This document shows positions 16,345 to 25,845 of a DNA stretch of 64,000 nucleotides, piece by piece. A model generated the notes under the pieces. That model saw only the letters and a list, made by a program, of their open reading frames with translations, ran no database searches and was not told where the DNA came from. The stretch's first letter is position 1, and every line of letters begins with the position of its first letter. The position numbers were made by a program, and so were the translations under genes. Source of the DNA: Tritrichomonas musculus (lineage: Eukaryota > Parabasalia > Tritrichomonadida > Tritrichomonadidae); NCBI GenBank assembly GCA_039105265.1, contig JAPFFF010000009.1:4340001-4404000 (forward strand), read 5' to 3'.

Positions 16345-16701
16345 TTTGTAATGAAATAAAAATTTAAAAAAATATTTGATTTACTGTTTGGCTGTCAATT
16401 GGAGGCTCAAATTATTCGACTCTAAAAAAGTGCTAGAAATCATTGAGTTTCATAGTTGGGGCTCACAGTGTTGTAGACAGTGAGCTAGAAAACCTTGAGT
16501 TCTGAAAATGGGGTTAAAAATAAGGAAAATCGCATGAAACCCTTGAGCGACTAACATGGGGTAGGCCGTCAGATGTGATTCATTATCTGACCCCCAATAC
16601 GCACATACTACACTACTATCGATACTATCTCTAGTGTTAAACAGTTTCTATGTCGAAATCGAAACTCCGATGTATATGTGTATGTTCGATATGGCAAACA
16701 C
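16345..16701. other. Gene-free spacer to the right of the Maverick gene block
   Basis: Less AT-rich than the host sequence further right. It holds one clear inverted repeat: GTCAGAT (16568-16574) against ATCTGAC (16585-16591). No gene seen. It may be part of the Maverick terminal region. Confidence 0.4.
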
Positions 16702-17121
16702 ATGAAAAACAGAACTTACTCAATACTGAACAACAGATATGAGAGATACTTAAATGAACTGCGTGATAGAGCATGGAATTGTATGAGTAAACCAGATTGG
16801 AATGTCACATTATATGAGTTTGGTCGCGTACAATTCGGTAAATCTGCTACTCCTGCTGATGATGAAGAATCTGTTTATGAATCTGTTGATGATGAACCAG
16901 TTAATGAACCTGTCGTTGATGAGCATGTCACTAATGAACATATCGTTGATGAACATGTCGTTAATGAATCTCCTGTAGATATAGAATATACTACCAAAAG
17001 AGATCTATACAACTATTATAGAATCTATTTTAAAACAATACCAGATGGTTACGATATTAAGATGAGATATAACAGAATTAATGGTAAACGAGGTCGATTA
17101 TATAAATTGGTGAAGAAGTGA
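16702..17121 (+). CDS. Hypothetical protein with Asp/Glu/Val repeats, 139 aa
   Basis: The open frame extends upstream without an in-frame ATG (only a GTG at 16678), so I start at the first in-frame ATG. Residues about 60-95 are a degenerate repeat of the type VDEHVxNEH(I/V). The C-terminus is basic and aromatic (RDLYNYYRIYFKTIPDGYD, then GKRGRLYKLVKK). No family. It lies upstream of two decayed paralogous ORFs and may belong to the Maverick or its flank. Confidence 0.45.
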   Translation: MKNRTYSILNNRYERYLNELRDRAWNCMSKPDWNVTLYEFGRVQFGKSATPADDEESVYESVDDEPVNEPVVDEHVTNEHIVDEHVVNESPVDIEYTTKRDLYNYYRIYFKTIPDGYDIKMRYNRINGKRGRLYKLVKK

Positions 17122-17160
17122 GTCGACAATGTGATTACTTTGTATTTTTCTTGTACTGAA

Positions 17161-17406
17161 ATGACTGCATTAACAGAACTATTCGTAATGAATGATATGG
17201 ACAAGTTGAAGCATGAACTCGCTAGACTTATCGAATCGAAAGACTATAAAACAGTTAATACGCTATAACGTTGTAATCCAAATACATGGAGGTTTAATAA
17301 TCGTGAACTTAATGAAGAGATACCATGTGATGATAAACACTTTACTAAACGAAAAGGTGTAATGAAATTCGAGACCAGACCTCGACGTAAAGACCAAAAA
17401 GACTAA
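17161..17406 (+). pseudogene. Decayed small gene, copy 1 (in-frame stop)
   Basis: A frame from ATG at 17161 is interrupted by one TAA at 17266-17268, after which the same frame stays open to 17404. Both halves match a second copy at 17821-18116: DYKTVNTL before the stop and the NPN...LNEEI...FTKR pattern after it. The conserved spacing shows that the two are paralogs and that this copy carries a nonsense change. Function unknown. Confidence 0.6.
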
Positions 17407-17820
17407 GACATGATGAGACCAAAAAGATGCATTCGATATAAGAGATAAACATACTAACCCGGGATCGTACATCCAATCCCTTATAAAGAGAAACAATATG
17501 CATCTACTATGGTTGGGGAACGTGATTTAACACGTTCATTACAAGGATACATTTATCGACACATTTACTCGTATTATCCATAATCCATAAGTAAAAGTTT
17601 ACCACATAGGTGATTATTCGCTATGGGTTCTATCACAAGTATGGACCGAAATATTACGAAAAGTCGGCATAGCAGCGAATCGAACTTGCTCCTGCCGCCG
17701 AAGCTGGGATTTGCACTTCATGATCCAACAACTATACTAACACAGCTAGATAATTATAGGATCGAAATTAACATATATATGTTATTTGTGCGATAATTGT
17801 GCAAGTTTAATTATATAGAA
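17407..17820. other. Spacer between the two decayed paralogs
   Basis: No gene is supported. A tRNA-like T-loop and A-box lie on the minus strand at 17663-17747, but no acceptor or anticodon stem forms, so it is not called. Confidence 0.4.
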
Positions 17821-18116
17821 ATGAGTAAGACCAAGAATACATCGCAACCAACTCTCGAAGAGTTGTACACTACAGACGACTTAGAAGTACTTAAAGAGCT
17901 ATCACCGAGTTAACCAATAAACAAGACTACAAAACACTTAACACTCTGTTTCGTCTTAATCCAAATGCTAGCAAGTTCGATACTAGAACACTTAACGAAG
18001 AGATACTACACTCGACAAAACGATTCACCAAACGTAATGGTAAACTCTGTAACGTATCACGAACATTACCACGAAAGAGTACCGAACCAGAAGAGAGTGA
18101 TACGTATACATATTAG
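17821..18116 (+). pseudogene. Decayed small gene, copy 2 (frameshift)
   Basis: The ATG frame ends after 30 codons at about 17911, but an overlapping frame continues from about 17905 to TAG at 18114-18116 with the features of copy 1 (QDYKTLNTLFRLNPN, then RTLNEEI and FTKRNGK). This indicates a small indel near 17901-17911. Together with copy 1 it shows a small gene family decaying beside the Maverick. Confidence 0.6.
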
Positions 18117-18403
18117 TCCAGATACTACGATCCACACACCAAATCGTTTAAGTATGTCACTAGAATACGATCCAAATACTAAGTAAATCAGTTCATTTGG
18201 TTAAGGGGTGAAATCTAACTCGACATCTACCTAGTTTAGTAACATGTCTATTTTTGGTCGATAATGAGTATGAATTGGATGGTTCATCACATCGGATACA
18301 TTAACGAGTACACATTATCGAATACATCTTGTCGGAAACATCATACACGGATGTGTTGTATCCGCATGGATTATATTATATCATCAACAATGAATCCTGT
18401 TGA
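18117..18403. other. Gene-free spacer
   Basis: No gene or clear structure beyond short A/T-rich words such as GGATACATTA and GGATGTGTTGTATCC. It leads into the 14-bp tandem array. Confidence 0.4.
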
Positions 18404-18500
18404 TATAATCCACTCAATATAATCCAGTTGAAATAATCCACTAAATATAATCCACTCATTATAATCCAGTTGAAATAATCCACACAATATAATCCACTGC
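18404..18500. repeat. 14-bp tandem array with 42-bp higher-order period
   Basis: Seven units of 14 bp: TATAATCCACTCAA, TATAATCCAGTTGA, AATAATCCACTAAA, then the same three types again, then one partial. The A-B-C order repeats, giving a 42-bp super-unit. Every unit shares ATAATCCA. Confidence 0.8.
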
Positions 18501-18506
18501 AAAAAA

Positions 18507-18626
18507 ATGACAAGAGGTCAAATTATTTTTACAATCTCATTTGCAATTCTATTTATCACCTCATCACACTTATCCCTAATTGTATCCTTTTTATCAACTA
18601 GACTTGTGAAAAGTCCAGGACAATAA
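18507..18626 (+). CDS. Short hydrophobic ORF, 39 aa
   Basis: ATG directly after the tandem array. The peptide is hydrophobic (IIFTISFAILFITSSHLSLI) and ends RLVKSPGQ, nearly the same as the C-terminus of the inverted 84-aa ORF (RLVQSPGQKD) at 19504-19758. It could be a remnant joined to unrelated sequence. Low confidence as a gene. Confidence 0.25.
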   Translation: MTRGQIIFTISFAILFITSSHLSLIVSFLSTRLVKSPGQ

Positions 18627-18846
18627 AACTTTTCAAGTACAACCGCAGGACTTAGGACTTTGTCAGGACCATTTTTTTTAAAGAAAAAAATTGACATATT
18701 AAATTTTATTGAAAAAAACTATATATAACTATATAGTCCTTTTAATATGGATTTTTTAAAAATCTATAAATATATAAATAAAAAAAGATTGTTCATAACT
18801 TATATATGAATTTATCCGTTATAATGAGAACTAAAAACTTTCGGGC

Positions 18847-19331
18847 CAGGGATGTGAAAAGGGCCGCCCGGGCAAGCTCGGGCAGAATGTCACTTTTTTG
18901 CCCGGGCAAAATTTATGGGCAAAAGATTTGCCCGAACTTTCTTTTTTTTAAGTCACATTTCATTTGCCCGGCAGAAAAGTGACATTGCCCGTCTTTGCTC
19001 TTAGAAAATATAAGAATATTAAACTTTTATTATTAAAATAAATTATTATAATTGCTTTAAAATTAAAAAAAATATGAATATTAAAAATTTAAATGAAAAT
19101 GTAATTTTTAATAAAATATCAATCAAAAAAACAATAGAATTATCTTATTTTCAAATAACATTTCATTGTCACTTTTAATCTCGGGCAATTGCCCGAGCAA
19201 AATTCACGGGCAAAGATGGGCAATGTCACTTTTTTTAAGAACGGGCAAGACGGGCACGGGCACGGGCACTGCCCGTGGCCCGTCATTTTTACGGGCAATT
19301 TGCCCGTGCCCGTGCCCGTCCATCATCCCTG
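18847..19331. mobile_element. hAT-like MITE, GGGC/GCCC-rich, 485 bp
   Basis: The element begins CAGGGATG and ends CATCCCTG, the form of hAT termini. The 8 bp outside are TTTCGGGC on the left and TTTCGGCA on the right, matching at the first six positions as an aged 8-bp target duplication. Inside are two blocks of GGGCA/TGCCC words in both orientations around an AT-rich centre, so each half folds strongly. No transposase frame; the only long frame is a by-product of the repeats. Confidence 0.7.
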
Positions 19332-19503
19332 TTTCGGCAGAATTAAATAATCAACATATAATTATTTTAATAAAAGCATATTTTATACAAAAAATATCAA
19401 AAATTATATTAACGCATTTTTTTAAAACAAAAATATAATAAAAATATCAAATATGTGTCCTTAATTCAAAGATAAAAATGTTTTTTAAATTAACTAAGTT
19501 TGT

Positions 19504-19758
19504 TTAGTCCTTTTGTCCAGGACTTTGCACAAGTCTATTATCAACAAATAGTATTATGTTATTATTTCTTCTAGTAAACTTATAACCATCTATTTTGAAT
19601 TGTCTATTTAAATCTTTTGTTTTGAATTGTGCATCGGATGGATTGTTTTTTAATAGTTTCCTTAGTACTTTTATTTCATTTCTATTAACATGTTCTCTGA
19701 TAAAATTCAATAGTAATTTAGCCTCACTAATCTCAAATGCTGTCAGTTGTGAAGTCAT
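19504..19758 (-). CDS. Hypothetical protein, 84 aa
   Basis: The ATG is directly preceded on the minus strand by TCATTAA, a good initiator. Helical N-terminus (FEISEAKLLLNFIREHVNR), then a basic region and a short strand-rich end (NNIILFVDNRLVQSPGQKD). The last 25 bp recur inverted at 18599-18623. No known family. Confidence 0.45.
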   Translation of the reverse strand: MTSQLTAFEISEAKLLLNFIREHVNRNEIKVLRKLLKNNPSDAQFKTKDLNRQFKIDGYKFTRRNNNIILFVDNRLVQSPGQKD

Positions 19759-19765
19759 TTAATGA
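19759..19765 (-). promoter_or_regulatory. Initiator of the 84-aa ORF
   Basis: TCATTAA on the minus strand, abutting the ATG. Confidence 0.4.
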
Positions 19766-20217
19766 AAACAAAAATAAAAACCAAAATAAATACTCAGAAA
19801 CCAATATCAGCAAACACATTATTCCTGCGTCTCTTTGGCTTCCTGTATCTTGTCATCCGTATCTCGTCATTATCTGTCTCTGAAATTAGGCGCCGTTATT
19901 TTGAATAAACCCATTGAATTGTATCAAATCCCGATTCTCACAAAAAGTGGAGAAATTCAATATTTTGTTTTCAAAAAGTTTCCCTCAGAAAAAGAGGTGT
20001 ATTTGCAAACTTGAAATATATAAAATCAAATTACTAGCCAACAGCAATAATATACTAGCATAATTAATTTTTATTTTACAATTATTTTTTACAAGATTGT
20101 CTTGTTTTTTTGAATCATTAGTATTCTTTGACTATAAAAATTTTTAAGTCATATTTTTAATGGTCAGAGAAATTTCCCTATAACTTTTTGAGTAGAATTC
20201 GATGGTCAATTAATGAA
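19766..20217. other. Gene-free spacer before the TPR gene
   Basis: Contains a short run of GTATCT/CGTC words near 19830-19880 and AT-rich sequence. No gene seen. TCAATTA about 12 bp before the ATG at 20218 may be the initiator of the next gene. Confidence 0.4.
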
Positions 20218-22128
20218 ATGGAGAGTTTAAATTCGATAAAAGCTCAAGGAGTTAAAAAAATCCAATCAAAGAAATATAATGACGCTATCGTAGATTTTTC
20301 AAACGTTATTAGTCAGTTACCTGAACCAGCAAATGAAGAAGAAGTGAGTCTTAAATGTACTTGCTTAATTAATCGTGCAACATGCAATTTAATGCTTGTT
20401 CAAAGTTATAACCGCAACAAAGGCAAGGATGAATTAATGTCTCTAATTCAGAACACAATTGACGATTCTAATAAATCCATAGAAACTTTAAACAAGCTCA
20501 GAGGAACTGGCGAAAATGAAAATTATTTTTTAAGTTTAGTTAGTGAAAAAAATATAGAAAAATTAAAATCAGACTCACTTACACATTTATTCGCATTATC
20601 AAACCTTCGACTTGGTGAATCATATGATTCATTAAATGAGATTAGAAAAGCATTTCAATACTATTCAATCGCTTATAATGCAGAGCAATTTGACGATAAA
20701 AATCCTAATTACAACAATAATCAAGAAGCCAGAAAAGCTATTCGCGATTTTCTTCAAAGAATATATAATGTTCCAGATATCAAACCAAACGGAAATAATG
20801 ATGATATTAAGGGATTTGCTGAAATGAGAAATGGAATTACTGATAAGTCAGCCATGGGAAAGCCTCTTACAACATTTTTATCAAGAGTATATGCCAATGC
20901 AATTAATACACAGACAATGAAAAAATTAGAGACATTAAAGTATTTCAATTTGATATATGCTATTCTTCACCTTTACATTGATGATCAAATGATTGCTATC
21001 CAAGCAATTGCTGTTACACGATTTATTTGCAATAAACACTATCGTTCATTTTATGATCATCTTTTTATCTTAAAAGATATCATGGAATCTAAGATTGACG
21101 ATCCAGCAATTATCTCAGAATGCATTAAAATTCTAGCACTTGCTCCTCGTGATGATCATCAATCATTGGTTAAATTAGGCTTCATTCAACTTGCTATAAA
21201 ATGTTTTGATCTTGGTGATAAAATCAAAGACTCCGATTATGATCTCGTCTTCTGCTTCTTATTTGCAATTTCTCAAGCACCTTCAATGATTCATTATTTA
21301 ATTGAAGAATCACAATTAAATACCGAAAAAGCAAATGCTGATAATACAAATGAAGACCAAGAAGAAGACCTTCGAATTGTTCATTTAATTTTAGAGAAAC
21401 GAACAATCTATGGTGTAATGTTACTATCAAAGATTTGCACAGTCAAACCAGTTACACTTCTTGCAGATAAGCTTGGCGCTACAGAATGGATATTGTCTCT
21501 TCTTAAAGGAATCTTAGACGTTGATATCAAAGATTTTGTTGAACAAAAGAAAGATCTTATATATGGCGCCCAGATTTTCCTCTCTCGACTTCTTCTTGTA
21601 AGAACTAATGAACAAAACCAGGCTGCAGAAAAAGATAAACACGAGATTAGCAATACTATTGATATCCTTGTTCCAATTTTAAAGAAAGGATCAAAGAATC
21701 CAGAAGTTGTCTCAATTTGCTTCGCTTATCTCGCACAAGCTACTCAATATGCACCAGAAAAAATCAAAGAATTACATGTTGTTACCCTTGCATCTCTTCT
21801 TCTTTCAATGCACACGAAATTCACTCCAGCAACTCAAAATATTATTTCTTTCTTATATGAAACTGCAGATCATGCTCATTTAATTGATGAAATTAAAGGA
21901 TGCAAGGCTGCCCTTCCAACTGTATTTAAAGCTGTACATGACCACCCAAGATCTCAGGTAATCGTCGAGAGAGCTGTTGCATTAGCTTATCTTTGTGACC
22001 ATGAAAGTAAAGATAACCTTTTGAAAGCAGCATTAGAACAATTTCCAAAAGATGAGTTTATCGAAAAATTCTTAGCAGATCATGAAGATTTAGTGAAAAG
22101 AAATATAAATAAAAATAAAGATGCTTAA
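20218..22128 (+). CDS. TPR plus armadillo-like repeat protein (UNC-45/CRO1-like organisation), 636 aa
   Basis: Start chosen at the first in-frame ATG; the frame is open 30 bp further up only from a TTG. Residues 1-160 have TPR-like helix pairs (AQGVKKIQSKKYNDAIVDF; LINRATCNLML; ALSNLRLGESYDSLNEIRKA). The rest is helical repeat sequence of armadillo/HEAT type (LVKLGFIQLAIKCFDLGDK; GSKNPEVVSICFAYLAQAT). An N-terminal TPR block followed by armadillo repeats is the layout of UNC-45-type myosin chaperones, but Hsp90-carboxylate clamp residues cannot be confirmed by eye. Cytosolic protein, no signal peptide. Confidence 0.7.
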   Translation: MESLNSIKAQGVKKIQSKKYNDAIVDFSNVISQLPEPANEEEVSLKCTCLINRATCNLMLVQSYNRNKGKDELMSLIQNTIDDSNKSIETLNKLRGTGENENYFLSLVSEKNIEKLKSDSLTHLFALSNLRLGESYDSLNEIRKAFQYYSIAYNAEQFDDKNPNYNNNQEARKAIRDFLQRIYNVPDIKPNGNNDDIKGFAEMRNGITDKSAMGKPLTTFLSRVYANAINTQTMKKLETLKYFNLIYAILHLYIDDQMIAIQAIAVTRFICNKHYRSFYDHLFILKDIMESKIDDPAIISECIKILALAPRDDHQSLVKLGFIQLAIKCFDLGDKIKDSDYDLVFCFLFAISQAPSMIHYLIEESQLNTEKANADNTNEDQEEDLRIVHLILEKRTIYGVMLLSKICTVKPVTLLADKLGATEWILSLLKGILDVDIKDFVEQKKDLIYGAQIFLSRLLLVRTNEQNQAAEKDKHEISNTIDILVPILKKGSKNPEVVSICFAYLAQATQYAPEKIKELHVVTLASLLLSMHTKFTPATQNIISFLYETADHAHLIDEIKGCKAALPTVFKAVHDHPRSQVIVERAVALAYLCDHESKDNLLKAALEQFPKDEFIEKFLADHEDLVKRNINKNKDA

Positions 22129-23958
22129 GTAAAAAAAAAAATAAAACATTATAATATTTACAAAGCTATTTTTGCTAAATATTCTCAAGATAAAAATAAT
22201 AATTCATTTGAGGGAAATGACGTTTATTTTTCATTCAAAAGCAATCATATGATTTTATTCCAGTCTGACCGATTCTATGAGATTATTCAAATTAATTGAG
22301 ATATTTTTTTGAAGTCAATAATTTATATATAACTCATAAAAAAAACAATATATAAACAATTAAACATTTGAATATAAATATTAACATTATTTTATAATAT
22401 ATAATAATAATAAAAAGTGCTATTAAAGCAGTATATGAAAAATCACATTTAAATCATTCTGAAAAAATTAATGGTAATTAAATAAATTAAATAGATAAAT
22501 CATTTGATGTTTATTAATAGCAAATCAGTTATTTGTTCAGCAAAAAATAATGTATTTTTTAAAAATGAAATATTCGTAAATAGAACTCAATTTCAACTCC
22601 AAAATTTTAGATTGGAAAAAAAAATAGTATTATATATTAACAATTATTTATCAAAAATATTATTTATCAGGTATTTGGCGAGAAAACGAACCTCGCCAAA
22701 AAAATTCGAACGATAGATTCAATTCTTTCAAATTATTTGAAGGAAAAACTCACAATTTACTCGTTAGACGATTAGAATTTCAATAAATTATTTTCATGCT
22801 AATTATTGAAAATTGAATATCATTGAAAGTATGTATTATTTATTATATATATTTCTTGATCAATTATATATATACATTTAATATAATTTTTAAATAAATT
22901 ATATATATAAAAATAAATAACAAATTAATAAATAAATCTAATGTAATCCTTTGTTATTATATTAAAATACATAAAAATAACATTATAAGGTCAATTTATA
23001 ACCATATCTCTCTTTTTATATTAATCTATTTTTATTTTGATAAAATTTGAATAAATATCTTATTAAAATAAAAATATAATTTTAATAATATATATATAAT
23101 TACATGAATCTGCATTTATATTCAAAATATTAATATTTTTATTGAATATTAGAATCTATAAAAAAAAATTAATCGTTTTTTATCTGAAAAATTTATTTAA
23201 TAATTTCAATTAATTCAAAAAATTTGGGACCTATATCTCAATTTTCATTGAATTTTGAGAGATATTCTCAAATCATATTACAACTCTGTTTTATTCGTCA
23301 TATGATTTACCAATTTCAAATATCCTTCAATATTTCTATGAACACTAATAATATATTATATGAGTTATTTCAAATCAAATTATATATTGAAGACGGTTTG
23401 AAAAAAGCTTTCAATCGGTGCGAGCCACTTTGTGAGTTCTCAATATGCATCAAAATATTCAATCGGTGCGAGCCATTTTGATACTATCTTTTGATATATT
23501 AGTTTCAAATATTGAAGGCTATTTGAAAAAAGCCTTCAAAAAGTGGCGAGCGAGATTTTGAGATATAAAATTATTTCAAATTTTTCTATAGATTGAGATA
23601 ACTCATACAATTTTTTTTTTCAAAGATATTTTGAGCTTAGTTTTTATTATATTTATTGAGCAATTGGATCTTCAAATTATAGCAACTTTAAATACAATAT
23701 AATTCTTTAAAATCTATCAAAAAAATCTCAAGCTTTTCAATTCAATATATAGATTTTTAAATTGTAATGTTTAAAGAGTAAAAAATTTCCTTGATGCATA
23801 TTTAGCGATTGCTTGTAGTTTTTGCTGAGATATTGATGAAATTCGTAAAAAAAAAAGATTGGTAAATAAGATTTTGAGATAAAATTTTATAAATGAGAAG
23901 AAATATTTTATGTCATAATAATTGAGGGAAAAAATAGTGGTCGGCCTTTTTACTTTAA
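22129..23958. other. AT-rich gene-free region with small foldbacks
   Basis: No coding frame is supported. Inverted repeats: TTTGGCGAG (22674-22682) with CTCGCCAAA (22692-22700), and TTGAAGGCT (23512-23520) with AGCCTTCAA (23531-23539). The phrase TCAATCGGTGCGAGCCA occurs twice near 23411 and 23459. Confidence 0.5.
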
Positions 23959-25728
23959 GGGGGGCGTATATTGGCCTTTTATTCCGTCTCTGAATATTAT
24001 TAAACTTTTCTATTTTGTATTTTAATTTTACAATTTTTTTTCTACAATTAAAATATTTTTTATGAAATTGTTTTTTATTTAAAAAAAGATAAATCTATTT
24101 TTTTTTTATTTATCGTATTTTATTGAATTTTTGATAAATCTTAAGAAAAAAATTCAATAAATTCTTTGAATATTTTGATAGGGAAAAACTATATCTTTAA
24201 AAAATATAATTTTTGCTCAATTCTGAAAGAAAAAATATTTTTCTACAAATAAAAAGATTAAATTATATTTATTTGTTATGTTTTACATTAAATCTTTAGC
24301 TTTTTTTCAATTTTTATGATAATTAATGAATATCATATAATATTTGATTATTGAATATTTTACTGATTTCTCTATACCAATATTAATTTATATGGTACAT
24401 TTATATTGAGGCCTTAATCATTCCTATCATATATCATTATTTTCATAAAAAAGTGTTAATGATTATACACATTTTTTTTTTTTGATAATTTTCATTAAAT
24501 ATTAAATTAATTATGAAAGTCTCAACATTAGTTTTTTTTCTATCTTTTAAACTATTGATTAATGCATGTTTTTATTAAATAATTAAAATATTGGATGATG
24601 ACATAGCTTTTCAAATTTTGAAAAATATATAGAAAACCCTCGATTTTTAAAAACGTATGTAGTCGTTCATTTTCTGTTTTTTTTGATTCATTTCTTGATA
24701 TAATGATATTCCATGCCTAAAGAAAAATTTAAAGTTGAGATATCTTGATTAATGATTTAAGAAAGTTTAGATGAATTATTGAATTTGAATTTTAAAAAAA
24801 AGTTCTAGAGCTTTAGCAGTATCAAAATTCCTTTAATGTTTTTATAATTTTTTCAATCATCTGGCTCATTTTTAGATATAAGAAATTATAATACAAAAAA
24901 ATATGGAAAATGAAAAATTGAGAAAAAATGTATACTTTATTTCTGATAAAAAGACGTTAATTTCTGAGATAAACAGTTTTTGCTTCAAAACATATCATTT
25001 TTTATTTTGATGGCTCCGAGGAGGAAGCAATCTAAGCACTGTTGAAATTTATTAAACTTATATAAATACGTTATATTTATAAGAATCATAATATATTTTG
25101 AAATAACTTGATCAAAACATATATCAAATTATGTTGCTAAATCAAAAAGCAAATAAAATAGATCAATATAGTTGCATCAAAATGCATATTAAATAATAGT
25201 ATAAATTACACGACGTATATAAGAATTTCTTGGGATATTTGGAGATAATTTGATTTTAGAACAATAGCCTCCAGAAAAAAGAAAATTAAATAGATCAATA
25301 TAGTTGCATCAAAATATATATTAAATAATAGTATAAATTACGCGACATATACAAGAAATTCGTGGAAAATTTGGAGATAATTTAATTTTAGAACGATAAT
25401 CTTTCGAAAAGTGTGAAAAAATAGATTTGTTTATTTTGATCAATATAATGCATCAGCGTGAGCCGTAATCCATCAAATAATTATACTTCTCGCTTGTGTT
25501 TTATAATAAATTTAATCTATTTACATTCAATTTTTTTTCTTAACAAAAAAATACATCTTCTTTGAAAAACTGGAAAAAAATAAAAAATACAAATATTCTA
25601 AAATATATTTTATATTTTATATATTTTTTTATCAAAATAAATCATAAAAAATTCTCTTAAATATATATTATAATATAATTATCTAAATACATTTTTAGCA
25701 TCAAAAAAACGTCAAGTATACGCCCCCC
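23959..25728. mobile_element. TTAA-flanked element with 12-bp termini, 1.77 kb, no transposase
   Basis: The left terminus GGGGGGCGTATA is preceded by TTAA (23955-23958) and the right terminus TATACGCCCCCC is followed by TTAA (25729-25732). Perfect 12-bp inverted termini with TTAA on both sides are the signature of piggyBac-type insertion. The interior is AT-rich with a 132-bp tandem duplication and no long frame, so it would be non-autonomous. A different TTAA- or TA-using superfamily cannot be excluded from two ends alone. Confidence 0.6.
25151..25420. repeat. Diverged 132-bp tandem duplication
   Basis: TAGATCAATATAGTTGCATC occurs at 25159 and again at 25291. Similarity continues through TTAAATAATAGTATAAATTA and TTTGGAGATAATTT in both copies with scattered changes. 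Confidence 0.65.
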
Positions 25729-25845
25729 TTAAGTTTATACAATTCAGAAAAAGTACGAAAATTGAATAATTTTTGATTATCATTGAAAAATAATTGACAA
25801 TATTATTTTCAACATGATTTTTATTGAATTAAATTCAAATACGAT

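Larger units (their letters stand above)
1..16380. mobile_element. Maverick/Polinton virus-like transposon, left end outside the window
   Basis: About 16 genes are packed with short spacers and mixed strands. The set includes protein-primed DNA polymerase B, an rve-type integrase, a double jelly-roll type capsid protein and an A32/FtsK-like packaging ATPase, the defining combination of Mavericks/Polintons. The left end is cut by the window: the polymerase is missing everything before motif A. The right end is not fixed. The last compact gene stops near 16344, but related small ORFs and a tandem repeat continue to 18500, so the true terminus could be anywhere from 16.4 to 18.5 kb. No adenain-like cysteine protease was recognised in the visible part. 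Confidence 0.9.

Noticed and set aside
17663-17747. tRNA-like sequence on the minus strand (A-box-like TAGTATAGTTGTTGG and T-loop TTCGATT)
   Set aside because: The acceptor arms do not pair and the anticodon stem does not form. At most a degraded remnant.
17965-18186. 73-codon plus-strand frame
   Set aside because: It lies out of frame within the second decayed paralog, whose other frame matches the first copy.
19166-19438. 90-codon frame across the MITE
   Set aside because: Its sequence is the GGGC/GCCC block of the hAT-like element read through its right end.
23224-23481. 85-codon frame in AT-rich DNA
   Set aside because: Biased composition with a repeated CGGTGCGAGCC phrase; no protein-like pattern.
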